DNA from: Streptomyces sp. Tu 3180 | GTDB taxonomy: Bacteria > Actinomycetota > Actinomycetes > Streptomycetales > Streptomycetaceae | Assembly: GCF_009852415.1 (NCBI RefSeq) | Contig: NZ_WOXS01000002.1 | Span: 2,750,501-2,814,500 of the forward strand | DNA length: 64,000 nucleotides | Direction of reading: 5' to 3' | In this document: piece after piece, positions 1 to 7,580 of the stretch | Layout: each line of letters starts with the position of its first letter | How positions within the stretch are numbered: the first letter of the stretch is position 1 | Position numbers and translations under genes: made by a program | The notes under the pieces: generated by a model | Told to the model about the DNA's origin: nothing | The model's database searches: none | What the model saw: only the letters and a program-made list of their open reading frames with translations

Positions 1-1011
1 CCGGTCGAGGTCCGCAGGGCCGCCGTGGTGGGGCTGACGGGTTCCCCGGAACGGGTGCGGGGGGTGCGCGTCACCGCCCCCGGAGGGGACACGGACCTGG
101 AGGCGGACTTCGTCGTCGACGCGAGCGGGCGCGGCACCCGGGTCGTCACCTGGCTGGCAGGGCTCGGGCTGCGCGGGATCGAGGAACGGACCGTGGACTC
201 CGGTCTGGTGAACGCGACGCGCGTCTACCGGGTGCCCGAGGGGGCGGAGCGGTTCCCGCTGACCATCGTGCAGCCCGACCCGTACGGGTCCCGGCCGGGG
301 CGCAGCGGGATGGTGCTGCCGATCGAGGGCGGCCGGTGGATGGTGAGCCTCGGCGGCACCCGGGGCGGTGAACCGCCGGCGGATCCGGAGGGCTTCCTGC
401 GGTACACGCTCGCGCTGCCGGACCCCCTCGTGGGACGGCTGATCTCCGGGGCCGAACCGCTCACCGACGTGCACCTGAGCCGGTCCACCAGCAACGTGCG
501 GCGGTACCTGGAGAGGTCCGCGCGGTGGCCGGAGGGCTTCACCGTCCTCGGGGACGCGCTGGGCACGTTCAACCCGGTGTACGGGCAGGGCATGTCGGTG
601 GCCGCGTTCGGCGCGCGGGTGCTCGGCCGGGAGGTGAGCCGCTGCGGCCTCACCGCGCCCGGCCTCGCCCGGCGGGTGCTGCGCGGGGCGGCGCGGTCGG
701 TGGACGCGGCGTGGTCCATGGCCGTCGGCCAGGACGTGCTCTACCCGGGGGTGCGCGGCGGCCGGCGGGGCGTCGCCGACCGCGCCGTCGCGGCGTACAC
801 GCGGCGCATGATGAAGGCGGCCACGGGTTCCTACGCGGCGGCCTCCGCGATCTGGGACGTCACCAGCATGCGCACGCCCCCGACCCGCATGTTCCACCCG
901 GCGGCGCTCCTGGCCGCCCTCGCCGGCTCCCCGCTGCCGCCGCTGCCGGAGGCCCCGATGACCCCGGGCGAACGGAAGGTCCTCCAGGGCCTCGACCGGA
1001 CGGGCCTCTGA
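1..1011 (+). CDS. FAD-dependent oxidoreductase (monooxygenase/epoxidase-like), 5' end missing
   Basis: The reading frame is open from base 1, so the gene begins before the window; 336 residues remain. It contains the stretch DFVVDASGRG typical of the middle of aromatic-hydroxylase/geranylgeranyl-reductase type FAD proteins, and a GDALGTFNPVYGQGMSVA segment (near residues 182-199 of the visible part) matching the conserved GD...P..G.G.. flavin-binding motif of that superfamily. The N-terminal Rossmann GxGxxG is not in the window. C-terminal helices follow the family pattern. A role in oxidising a hydrophobic or polyketide-like substrate is family knowledge only; the actual substrate cannot be inferred. 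It is convergent with the next gene and separated from it by a strong hairpin. Confidence 0.85.
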   Translation, partial: PVEVRRAAVVGLTGSPERVRGVRVTAPGGDTDLEADFVVDASGRGTRVVTWLAGLGLRGIEERTVDSGLVNATRVYRVPEGAERFPLTIVQPDPYGSRPGRSGMVLPIEGGRWMVSLGGTRGGEPPADPEGFLRYTLALPDPLVGRLISGAEPLTDVHLSRSTSNVRRYLERSARWPEGFTVLGDALGTFNPVYGQGMSVAAFGARVLGREVSRCGLTAPGLARRVLRGAARSVDAAWSMAVGQDVLYPGVRGGRRGVADRAVAAYTRRMMKAATGSYAAASAIWDVTSMRTPPTRMFHPAALLAALAGSPLPPLPEAPMTPGERKVLQGLDRTGL

Positions 1012-1062
1012 GCGGGCGGGCCTCCGACCGGGCGGACGGGCCTCAGCGGACGGAAAAGCCTC

Positions 1063-1103
1063 GGCGGGCGGACGGTCCGGCCCCGCCGGCCCGTCCGCCC
1101 GCC
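1063..1103. terminator. Bidirectional hairpin terminator
   Basis: A perfect 13-bp inverted repeat (arms GGCGGGCGGACGG at 1063-1075 and its complement at 1091-1103) with a 15-nt loop that can itself fold (CCGGC/GCCGG) fills the gap between two convergent genes. No U-tract, as usual in Streptomyces. Confidence 0.7.
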
Positions 1104-1113
1104 CGGTCCCGGC

Positions 1114-1968
1114 TCAGCCCTCGAACGCCGTCGGTGCGAGGCCCCTGCCCACGCCGGGGAGCACCAGCAGCGAACCCGCCAGCGGGTGGGGCGCCGTGAG
1201 GCCCACCCGGGCCGTGGTGACGTACAGGTCGGTCAGGCCGGCGCCGCCGAAGGCACAGGCCGTGACGCGGGGGACCGGGAGCGGGATCACCCGGTCCAGG
1301 TCGCCGGCCGGCGTGTAGCGGCGCACCGCGGCGCCGTCCCACAGGGCGACCCAGACGCAGCCGTCGGCGTCGACGGTGAGGCCGTCGGGGAAACCGGCGC
1401 CCTCCTCGATCCCGGCCAGGGGGCGGCGGCCCGTGATCCGGCCGGTCGCCGCGTCGTGGTCGAAGACGTCGATGCGGCGGGTGGGGGTGTCGATGTAGTA
1501 CATGAGGCGGCCGTCGGGGCTCCAGCCGGTGCCGTTGCTCACCGTCACGTCGTCGAGGACGGTCTCGGCCGTGCCGTCCCCGGTGATCCGGGAGAGCGTG
1601 CCGCCGCCGGTGGCCTCGTCGTAGCGCATGGTGCCGGCCCACAGCGCGCCGTCCGGGGCGACGGCGGCGTCGTTGGCGCGGCGGCCGGGCACGGCCTCCC
1701 GGTGCAGCCAGCGGAAGGCGCCGTCGGGGTCGAGCAGGCCGACGCCGTCGCGCAGGTTGAGGACGAGGCCGCCGCCCGCGCGGGGCTTGACCGCGCCCAC
1801 GTGCTGCTCGGTGCGGCGCAGCGTGCGCCGGCCGGTGGCCGGGTCCCAGGTGTGGACGCGGGAGGCGAGGATGTCGATCCACAGGAGGCGGCCGGTGGCC
1901 GGGTCCCAGGTGGGCCCCTCGCCCAGGGCCGCCTGCGCGCGGACGGCCACGTCGAAGGTGTGCGTCAC
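1114..1968 (-). CDS. SMP-30/gluconolactonase/LRE family protein
   Basis: A 284-aa six-bladed propeller of the SMP-30 (regucalcin/gluconolactonase) family. Visible family marks are GEGPTWDPATGRLLWIDI at the N-terminus (with the metal-ligand Glu), RANDAAVAPDGALWAGTM (Asn/Asp metal site), SNGTGWSPDGRLMYYIDT and FPDGLTVDADG. Such enzymes are metal-dependent lactonases that hydrolyse sugar-acid lactones in the cytoplasm. The GTG start at 1968 overlaps the stop of the upstream IclR gene by 4 bases (GTGA), so the two are translationally coupled, and the regulator probably controls this gene. In-frame sequence upstream of 1968 is only read-through of the IclR region in another frame. Sugar specificity unknown. 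Confidence 0.88.
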   Translation of the reverse strand: MTHTFDVAVRAQAALGEGPTWDPATGRLLWIDILASRVHTWDPATGRRTLRRTEQHVGAVKPRAGGGLVLNLRDGVGLLDPDGAFRWLHREAVPGRRANDAAVAPDGALWAGTMRYDEATGGGTLSRITGDGTAETVLDDVTVSNGTGWSPDGRLMYYIDTPTRRIDVFDHDAATGRITGRRPLAGIEEGAGFPDGLTVDADGCVWVALWDGAAVRRYTPAGDLDRVIPLPVPRVTACAFGGAGLTDLYVTTARVGLTAPHPLAGSLLVLPGVGRGLAPTAFEG

Positions 1969-2738
1969 GCCGCGCTCCGGTGGCCCAGGCGCTCGGACAG
2001 CTCGGCGGCGCCCTTGACGGCCAGTTCCTCCAGCTCGCCCAGGCGCTCGTCGCTCCAGCGGATCATCGGCACGGAGATGGACAGCGCGGCGACCACCTGT
2101 CCCGTGCGGTCGCGCACCGGCGCGGCGACGCAGGAGACGTCCGGGTTGGACTCGCGGCTCTCCACGGCCACGCCCCGGGCGCGGATCTCCGCAAGGGTCT
2201 CGCGCAGGGCGGCCGGGTCGGTGATGCTGTTGGGGGTCATCGCGACCAGCTCGGCGTCGTCGGGGACGCGCGCGGCGAGCTCCTGCTCGGGAAGGGAGGC
2301 CAGCAGCATCTTGCCGACGGAGGTGCAGTGGGCGGGCAGCCTGCGGCCGGCCGCCGACACCATCCGCACCGCGTGCGTGGAGTCCACCTTGGCGATGTAG
2401 ATGACGTCGGTGTCCTCCAGGATCGCCACGTGCACCGTCTCGTCGCAGGTCTCGGCGACGGACCGGGCGACCTGCTGGCCCTCGGCGGCGAGGTCGAGGT
2501 GCTCGGCGTAGCGGGCGCCGAGCTGGTACGGGCGTACGCCGAGCCGGTAGCGGCCGGGCTGGCCGGCCACCGGGACGATGTACTTCCGGGCGGCGAGCGT
2601 GGTCACCAGCTCGTGGACGGTGGTGCGCGGCAGCTGGAGCCTGCGCACGATGTCGGGGGCGGAGAGCGTCCCGTCCCCGTCGAGGAAGAGCTCGAGAATG
2701 TCGAGAGCCCGGGTCACGGCTGGTACGAGGCGTCCCAC
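1965..2738 (-). CDS. IclR family transcriptional regulator
   Basis: A 257-aa protein with the IclR layout: N-terminal winged helix-turn-helix (about residues 5-65; TLSAPDIVRRLQLPRTTVHELV is the HTH) and a C-terminal effector-binding GAF-like domain (about 75-250; SVGKMLLASLP, VAAPVRDRTGQVVAALSISVP are family signatures). The GTG start at 2738 is preceded by a strong purine-rich site (AGGGAGGGGG) six bases upstream. It is the first gene of a two-gene unit with the SMP-30-like gene and probably responds to a sugar acid or aromatic acid; ligand not deducible. Binding sites probably lie in 2739-2890. Confidence 0.93.
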   Translation of the reverse strand: MGRLVPAVTRALDILELFLDGDGTLSAPDIVRRLQLPRTTVHELVTTLAARKYIVPVAGQPGRYRLGVRPYQLGARYAEHLDLAAEGQQVARSVAETCDETVHVAILEDTDVIYIAKVDSTHAVRMVSAAGRRLPAHCTSVGKMLLASLPEQELAARVPDDAELVAMTPNSITDPAALRETLAEIRARGVAVESRESNPDVSCVAAPVRDRTGQVVAALSISVPMIRWSDERLGELEELAVKGAAELSERLGHRSAA

Positions 2739-2890
2739 GACCGGCCCCCTCCCTAATGTGTCTCAGGCGCCTGCGTTCGTTCGAGATTTCAACAGGCGAT
2801 CGGAATGGCGAACACACAGGCTAGCCATCCGGGCCGGACCGGGCAATGGCACACGGCGGGCCGGCTCCGCCGTACCTCCGCCGTCGCAGG

Positions 2891-4135
2891 TCACCCCAGG
2901 CGCGGGTCCCCCAGCGTGCCGCGCAGCCGCTGGGCCCTGAGGACCAGTTCCAGTTCGAAGCGGCGGTCCGGGTCGTCGATCTCGTCGCCCCACAGCTCGC
3001 GGATCTGCCGCAGCCGGTAGCGGACGGTCTGGGGATGGACGCCGAGCCGCGCCGCCACCTCCGGCGCCCCGCCCCGGGTCTCCAGCCACGCCAGCAACGT
3101 CTCCGCGAGCCGCCGCCCGTGCGTGGGACCGCAGTGCGTCAGCGGGGCGAGGCAGCGCAGCGCGAGGTCGTCGATCAGCTCCTCCGGCTGGAGCAGCACC
3201 AGCGCCTCGGTGTGCTCGGTGCAGTGCAGCACCTCGCCGGCCGGCAGCAGCCCGCGCTCCATCAGACGCAGCGCGGCCTCCGCCCAGCGCAGCGACTTCG
3301 CCGCGTCGGCGACCGCCACCGGCGGCCCGATCGCCCCGGACCAGCCGGCGAGCGCGCGGTGCAGCAGTTCGGGGCGGCCGGCCGCGTCCGGCTCGGGTAT
3401 CACCATGCGCGGCTGCTCGTACTCCATGTCGAGCAGCACGCCCTGCCCCACCGCGGGCGCCACCGCCTCCCGCGCCGGGCGCAGCAGCACGCCGACGGCG
3501 ACCCTCCCGGGCAGCGGCCAGCCGATCCGCGCGGCCCGCTCGGCCAGCGCGTCGGTGGGGTCGCCCCGGTGCTGTTCGGTGAACAGCAGTTCCATCAGCC
3601 GGCGTTGCAGCCGCAGCAGCTCCCCCGCCTGGCGGGCGGCGGCCTCGGCGTATCCGCGCACGGACTGGTCGACCAGGCCGTCGAGGTACTCGTAGCCCGC
3701 GTCGACCAGTTCGTACATGGCGGGCGGGGGGATGTCGACGCGCTGGCCGATGTCGGCGAAGCAGCGCCAGGCCAGGCGGACGCCCAGGCGGTAGATCGCC
3801 TGGAGGGAGTCCAGCGACCGTCCGTGCAGGCCCTCGCCGCGGCCGAACTCCTGGAAGACGCCGGGCGGCACGGTCGGCCGCCCGGCCGAGTAGTCCGCGT
3901 GCGCCACGTGCTGGACGAAGACCTCGATGGCGCGGCGGATCCCGACGAGGGCCATGGGATCGCCGGAGTCGTCGAGGACGACGGGCAGGTGGGGGTACTC
4001 GCGCCGGATCTCGCTCATGATGTGCTCGGCGAGCGCGGGCGCCTCGGCCATGGCGATCTCCGCGAACCGGCGCACCTGGTGGCGCGGTACGTCGTGCCAG
4101 GCGGAACGGGCCGCGGCGGTCCGGGAGGCGGTCAC
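2891..4135 (-). CDS. PucR/CdaR-type transcriptional regulator
   Basis: A 414-aa protein with an N-terminal RsbR_N/sensor-like helical region (about 1-170), a central GGDEF-like (DUF4084/CdaR) domain (about 180-300) and a C-terminal PucR-type helix-turn-helix at about 345-400 (LAWLETRGGAPEVAARLGVHP..TVRYRLRQIRELWG). This C-terminal motif is diagnostic for the PucR family, which governs purine, sugar-diacid or secondary-metabolism genes. Start ATG at 4135 overlaps the stop of the upstream small gene (ATGA). Neighbouring genes do not reveal its target; in Streptomyces several such proteins act as developmental or antibiotic regulators, which is family knowledge only. Confidence 0.9.
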   Translation of the reverse strand: MTASRTAAARSAWHDVPRHQVRRFAEIAMAEAPALAEHIMSEIRREYPHLPVVLDDSGDPMALVGIRRAIEVFVQHVAHADYSAGRPTVPPGVFQEFGRGEGLHGRSLDSLQAIYRLGVRLAWRCFADIGQRVDIPPPAMYELVDAGYEYLDGLVDQSVRGYAEAAARQAGELLRLQRRLMELLFTEQHRGDPTDALAERAARIGWPLPGRVAVGVLLRPAREAVAPAVGQGVLLDMEYEQPRMVIPEPDAAGRPELLHRALAGWSGAIGPPVAVADAAKSLRWAEAALRLMERGLLPAGEVLHCTEHTEALVLLQPEELIDDLALRCLAPLTHCGPTHGRRLAETLLAWLETRGGAPEVAARLGVHPQTVRYRLRQIRELWGDEIDDPDRRFELELVLRAQRLRGTLGDPRLG

Positions 4136-4290
4136 GGCCCGGTGCTCCCGGCGGTCCGCTCATAGGTGATCATGGGGGTGTTCGGCTGGTCGGGCCGGGC
4201 CTCGAGCAGGGCGACCACGCCGAGCGCGGTGCCGACGGCGAGGGCCGCGGCGAGCGCGACCGTCAGCGCGGCGGCGAGCAATCTGGACAT
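4132..4290 (-). CDS. DUF2613-like small membrane protein
   Basis: A 52-aa protein with one N-terminal hydrophobic segment (about residues 3-27, LLAAALTVALAAALAVGTALG) followed by a short polar tail. Size, the GxxLGVVALLEA pattern and its place divergent from a DUF3068 gene match the actinobacterial DUF2613 family of tiny single-span membrane proteins of unknown function. It overlaps the PucR gene by 4 bases. A purine-rich site (AGAGAGG) lies 11 bases before the ATG. Identification is by pattern only. Confidence 0.65.
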   Translation of the reverse strand: MSRLLAAALTVALAAALAVGTALGVVALLEARPDQPNTPMITYERTAGSTGP

Positions 4291-4379
4291 CGCAGGGTCA
4301 GCCTCTCTGTCGGGAGGTTCCCCACCCCCGCACCGTGACCGACCACCCCCGCACCGTCGTGCCCAGTGTCGGCATGGCG

Positions 4380-4409
4380 TTGACACCCCGTCAAGAGGGG
4401 GCCTACGGT
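4380..4409 (+). promoter_or_regulatory. Predicted housekeeping promoter for the DUF3068 gene
   Basis: TTGACA at 4380-4385 and TACGGT at 4404-4409 with an 18-bp spacer match the HrdB-type -35/-10 pattern (TTGAC, TANNNT). The -35 region also sits in a short dyad (TTGAC..GTCAA, 5-nt spacing). The start codon is 84 nt downstream of the -10. Confidence 0.6.
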
Positions 4410-4492
4410 TCCCGGCCCATACGTCCCGCGCACATTCCTCCACGGCCTCGGCCGTTCCGCGTCGAGCCGTCCCGAGCCTCTGGAGCGCCCGG

Positions 4493-5479
4493 ATGCGCCG
4501 TACAGCTTCCCCCTTCTCCCTGGTCCTGCTGGGTGTCGGCACCTTCCTGCTGGTGCTGGCACCGCTGCTGGCGTGGTACGTGCACCCCCGTGCCGCGGTG
4601 AACCCGATCGACATCGACACCACCGCCGTCTACACCGGCCGGGGCAGCGTCTTCGACACCGGCCGGGTCGAGACGGTGCCCGACCGGAGGATCACCATCA
4701 CCCAGCGGGTGCGCGGCGACGTCGAGGACAGCGAGCGCAGCGGGAACGCCGTGTGGGACGTGATCACCACGGTCGACACGGACGCGTCCCTGCCGGCCGC
4801 CGACCCGCACGACGCGCTGGCCTTCACCCCGCACCGCTGGGTGCTGGACCGCAGGACCACCAAGCCCGTGCACTGCTGCGAGGAGACGCCGCGCATCGAG
4901 GGCGAGGCGTACCTGAAGTTCCCCTTCGACGTGCAGAAACGCTCCTACCGGTGGTGGGACAACACCCTCGGCGACACGGTCGTCATGCGCTACCGGGGCA
5001 CCGCGAAGGTCCAGGGCTACACGGGGTACCGGTTCACCGGTTCGGTGCCGCCGACGAAGTCCGGCACCCGGCTGGTGCCGGGCGCCCTCGTCGACCGGCC
5101 GGAGAGTCCGCAGGTGCTGGCCGAGGAGTGGTACTCCAACCACGGCATCGAGCTGATCGTCGACCAGCGCACGGGCCGGGTGCTCCGCGCGCAGACCGGC
5201 CCGCGGCAGACCCTGCGGGCTCCGGGCGCGGACGAGGACGCGGCCGTCCTGCTGGACGCCGAGGAGATCGCGTTCACGGCCCGGACCCAGAAGGAGGCCG
5301 TGCGCCAGGCCGAGAGCGACAGCGGCCGGCTGCGCCTGCTGGGCGAGACGCTGCCGGTCGGCGCGGCCGTGGCCGGAGGCCTCCTCGCGGTGGCCGGAGG
5401 GGTTCTCGCGGCGCGCGGACGGAAAGAGGAGGAACGCCCCGGCACGTCCGGTACGCCGCACTCGGTACTCACGAAATGA
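4493..5479 (+). CDS. DUF3068 / PorA-like membrane protein
   Basis: A 328-aa protein with an N-terminal membrane helix (about residues 8-28, LVLLGVGTFLLVLAPLLAW), a large extracytoplasmic domain (about 30-275) and a C-terminal membrane helix (about 285-310), then a short charged cytosolic tail. This two-helix layout with an outside beta-rich domain is the DUF3068 family, also annotated as PorA-family in actinobacteria; function unknown. It contains a CC pair (VHCCEETPRIEGEAYLKFPFD). DUF3068 genes often sit near envelope glycosyltransferases, as here. Start ATG 4493 chosen because the hydrophobic segment begins immediately after; the frame is open further upstream but that part lacks coding character. 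Confidence 0.85.
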   Translation: MRRTASPFSLVLLGVGTFLLVLAPLLAWYVHPRAAVNPIDIDTTAVYTGRGSVFDTGRVETVPDRRITITQRVRGDVEDSERSGNAVWDVITTVDTDASLPAADPHDALAFTPHRWVLDRRTTKPVHCCEETPRIEGEAYLKFPFDVQKRSYRWWDNTLGDTVVMRYRGTAKVQGYTGYRFTGSVPPTKSGTRLVPGALVDRPESPQVLAEEWYSNHGIELIVDQRTGRVLRAQTGPRQTLRAPGADEDAAVLLDAEEIAFTARTQKEAVRQAESDSGRLRLLGETLPVGAAVAGGLLAVAGGVLAARGRKEEERPGTSGTPHSVLTK

Positions 5480-5486
5480 CATGGCG

Positions 5487-5505
5487 CCGGCTTCAACAAA
5501 GCCGG
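5487..5505 (+). terminator. Hairpin after the DUF3068 gene
   Basis: CCGGCTT and AAGCCGG arms (7 bp) with a 5-nt loop, followed by AAATTGT. It starts 8 nt after the stop codon; weak U-run, moderate confidence as a terminator. Confidence 0.45.
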
Positions 5506-5510
5506 AAATT

Positions 5511-5538
5511 GTCACGTTCGTGAGTAGCCGTGACGAAC
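5511..5538 (+). promoter_or_regulatory. Overlapping dyads upstream of the glycan operon
   Basis: GTCACG (5511) pairs with CGTGAC (529-534) and, overlapping it, GTTCGT (5516) pairs with ACGAAC (5533-5538). The pair of nested inverted repeats is in the 176-nt gap before the first operon gene, which is otherwise without features, and could be an operator. Inference from symmetry only. Confidence 0.3.
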
Positions 5539-5655
5539 GGCTGGGCGAAAACTGTGCAACCCCACCCGAGCACAGTCCGGCCGTCCCCGGCCCACGACCC
5601 CACGGCGCCCCACCGCGTCCCGACTCCCCACATCCCGAGACGAGTTGGAGCAACG

Positions 5656-6807
5656 ATGCCCCAGCACGTGCCGTCCTCCCTGCGTGTCGCGCCCCCCGGC
5701 GCGCCGCAGCACCCCCCGGCGCTCCCCGCCCACCCCCGCCGGATCGTCTTCCTCGCCCACCGCGACCTGGGCAACCCGTCGGCCGGCGGTTCCGAACTCC
5801 TCGTCGACCGGCTCGCCGACGGCCTGACCCGCCTCGGCCACCAGGTCACCCTGCTGTGCGGGGGACCCGCGTCCTTCCGCGACTACCGGGTCGTGTCGGC
5901 GGGCGGCACGTACGGTCACTACCTCCGTGCCCGTTCCGCCTTCGCCCGCCAGGTCGGCGACTGCGACCTGCTGGTCGAGGTGTGCAACGGCGTGCCGTAC
6001 CTGGCGTCGCTGTGGCACGACGGGCCCACCCTGTGCCTGGTCAACCACGTGCACACCGACCTGTGGCCGATGCGCTTCGGCGGTCCGCTGGCCCCGGCCG
6101 CGCGGATCGGGCGGAGACTCGAGCACTGGGCCCTGACCGGTGCGCGCCGGCGCGGACTGCTGGTCGCCGTCTCCCCGTCGACCGCGCACGCGCTGCACGG
6201 GATCGGCGTGCCGCCCGAGCGGATCCGGGTCGTGCACAACGGCGTGGAGGAACCGGGCCCGCCCGCCGCCCGCTCCCCCCGGCCGCTGTTCGTGGCCGTG
6301 GGCCGGCTCGTCGAGTACAAGCGCATCGACCTGCTCCTGCGGCTGTGGGAGCGGGTGCGGCCGGTCACCGGCGGCCGGCTGGTGATCGTCGGCGACGGTC
6401 CCGAGCGGGACCGGCTGGAGCGCCTGGCCGGCCCGGACGTCGAGGTCACCGGGCACGTGTCCGAGGCGGAGAAGCACCGGCTGCTGTGCGCGGCCTGGCT
6501 GCTGCTGCACCCCTCCGCGGTGGAGGGCTGGGGCCTGGTCGTCACCGAGGCGGCCGCCCGCCGGACCCCGGCGATCGCCTTCGACGTCCCCGGCCTGCGG
6601 GACTCCGTGGTGGACGGCGTGACCGGGGTGCTGGCGCGGGGCGAGTCCTCGTTCGCGGCGGCCTGGTGCACCCTCGCGCTGTCCGCGCACCGCCGGGAGC
6701 CGATGGGCGAGGCGGCCCGCGACCACGCCGCCCGCTTCCGCTGGGACCGCACGGTGCGGCAGTTCCGGGCGGTGGCGGCGGAGGCCGTGGGGAGCCGGCG
6801 GCCGTGA
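5656..6807 (+). CDS. GT4 family glycosyltransferase
   Basis: A 383-aa GT-B fold retaining glycosyltransferase. Seen: N-terminal acceptor domain opening with IVFLAHRDLGNPSAGGSELLVDRLADGL (a G-rich loop typical of GT4), the inter-domain piece VSPSTAHALHGIGVPPERIRVVHNGVE, the donor-domain strand PLFVAVGRLVEYKRIDLLLRLWE and the E-x7-E motif (E290...E298 in VEGWGLVVTEAAARRTPAIAF). It presumably transfers a nucleotide-activated sugar to a lipid-linked or nascent glycan at the inner membrane face. The ATG at 5656 is used; the open frame upstream has no GT homology. It is the first gene of a run whose next start overlaps its stop (GTGA). Confidence 0.92.
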   Translation: MPQHVPSSLRVAPPGAPQHPPALPAHPRRIVFLAHRDLGNPSAGGSELLVDRLADGLTRLGHQVTLLCGGPASFRDYRVVSAGGTYGHYLRARSAFARQVGDCDLLVEVCNGVPYLASLWHDGPTLCLVNHVHTDLWPMRFGGPLAPAARIGRRLEHWALTGARRRGLLVAVSPSTAHALHGIGVPPERIRVVHNGVEEPGPPAARSPRPLFVAVGRLVEYKRIDLLLRLWERVRPVTGGRLVIVGDGPERDRLERLAGPDVEVTGHVSEAEKHRLLCAAWLLLHPSAVEGWGLVVTEAAARRTPAIAFDVPGLRDSVVDGVTGVLARGESSFAAAWCTLALSAHRREPMGEAARDHAARFRWDRTVRQFRAVAAEAVGSRRP

Positions 6808-7580
6808 GCGCCGGCGGTCTCCCCGGCCGGGCGAGGCCGAGAGCCGGACGGGGACCGAAGGACCCGTCCCTGCGCAGGTCCCTCGCCCTCTTCCGGGCCT
6901 TCCTGCACGAGCAGGACGACCCCGAGGCCTGTTACACGCTGCTCGCCCGTGACGCCGCCGACCAGGTCGAGGCGTACGACGGCCCGGTGGCCGGCCGGGT
7001 CGTGGTGGACGTCGGCGGCGGCAGCGGCCACTTCACCGAGGAGTTCCGCGCCCGCGGCGCGCACGCCTACCTGTTCGAGCCCGACGTGCGGGAGCTCGCC
7101 GAGAAGCCGCCCGAGGGGACGGTGGTCGCGGACGGCTACCTGCTGCCGCTGGCCGACGGGTCCGCGGACGTCACGTTCTCCTCCAACGTCCTGGAGCACG
7201 TGGCCGATCCGCAGACCTTCCTCAGCGAACTGGTCCGGGTGACCCGGCCCGGCGGGCTGATCTACGTGTCGTTCACCAACTGGCTGTCCCCCTGGGGCGG
7301 TCACGAGTGGGCCCCGTGGCACTACCTCGGGGCCGAGCGGGCCCGGGCCCGCCACCGGCGCCGTACCGGCGGGCCGGCCAAGCACACCCTCGGCGAGAAC
7401 CTCTTCCCCGTGCACATCGGCGCCACCCTGCGGCACGTGCGCGCCCGCGACGACGTGCGGATCGTCTCGGCGCGCTCCCGCTACTGGCCGTTCCTCACCG
7501 AGACCGTGGTCAAGGTGCCCGGCCTGCGCGAGTTCGCCACCTGGAACCTCCTCCTCATCCTCCGGCGGTGTCCCGTATGA
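6804..7580 (+). CDS. Class I SAM-dependent methyltransferase
   Basis: A 258-aa methyltransferase: SAM motif I VVVDVGGGSGHFTEEF (about residues 67-82), acidic loop LFEPD, motif LPLADGSADVTFSSNVLEHVADP (motif IV/V of the Methyltransf_11 group). It begins with GTG overlapping the previous stop by 4 bases and ends overlapping the next gene's ATG, so it is co-translated with the glycosyltransferase and the arabinosyltransferase. Likely an O-methyltransferase that decorates or caps a sugar; acceptor unknown. The long insertion after the core (WAPWHYLGAERARARHRRR) is basic and could contact membrane or glycan. Confidence 0.9.
   Translation: MSAGGLPGRARPRAGRGPKDPSLRRSLALFRAFLHEQDDPEACYTLLARDAADQVEAYDGPVAGRVVVDVGGGSGHFTEEFRARGAHAYLFEPDVRELAEKPPEGTVVADGYLLPLADGSADVTFSSNVLEHVADPQTFLSELVRVTRPGGLIYVSFTNWLSPWGGHEWAPWHYLGAERARARHRRRTGGPAKHTLGENLFPVHIGATLRHVRARDDVRIVSARSRYWPFLTETVVKVPGLREFATWNLLLILRRCPV

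Noticed and set aside
1186..2756. Plus-strand frames opposite the SMP-30 and IclR genes
   Set aside because: Val/Gly/His-rich mirror translations; the minus-strand products match known families along their whole length.
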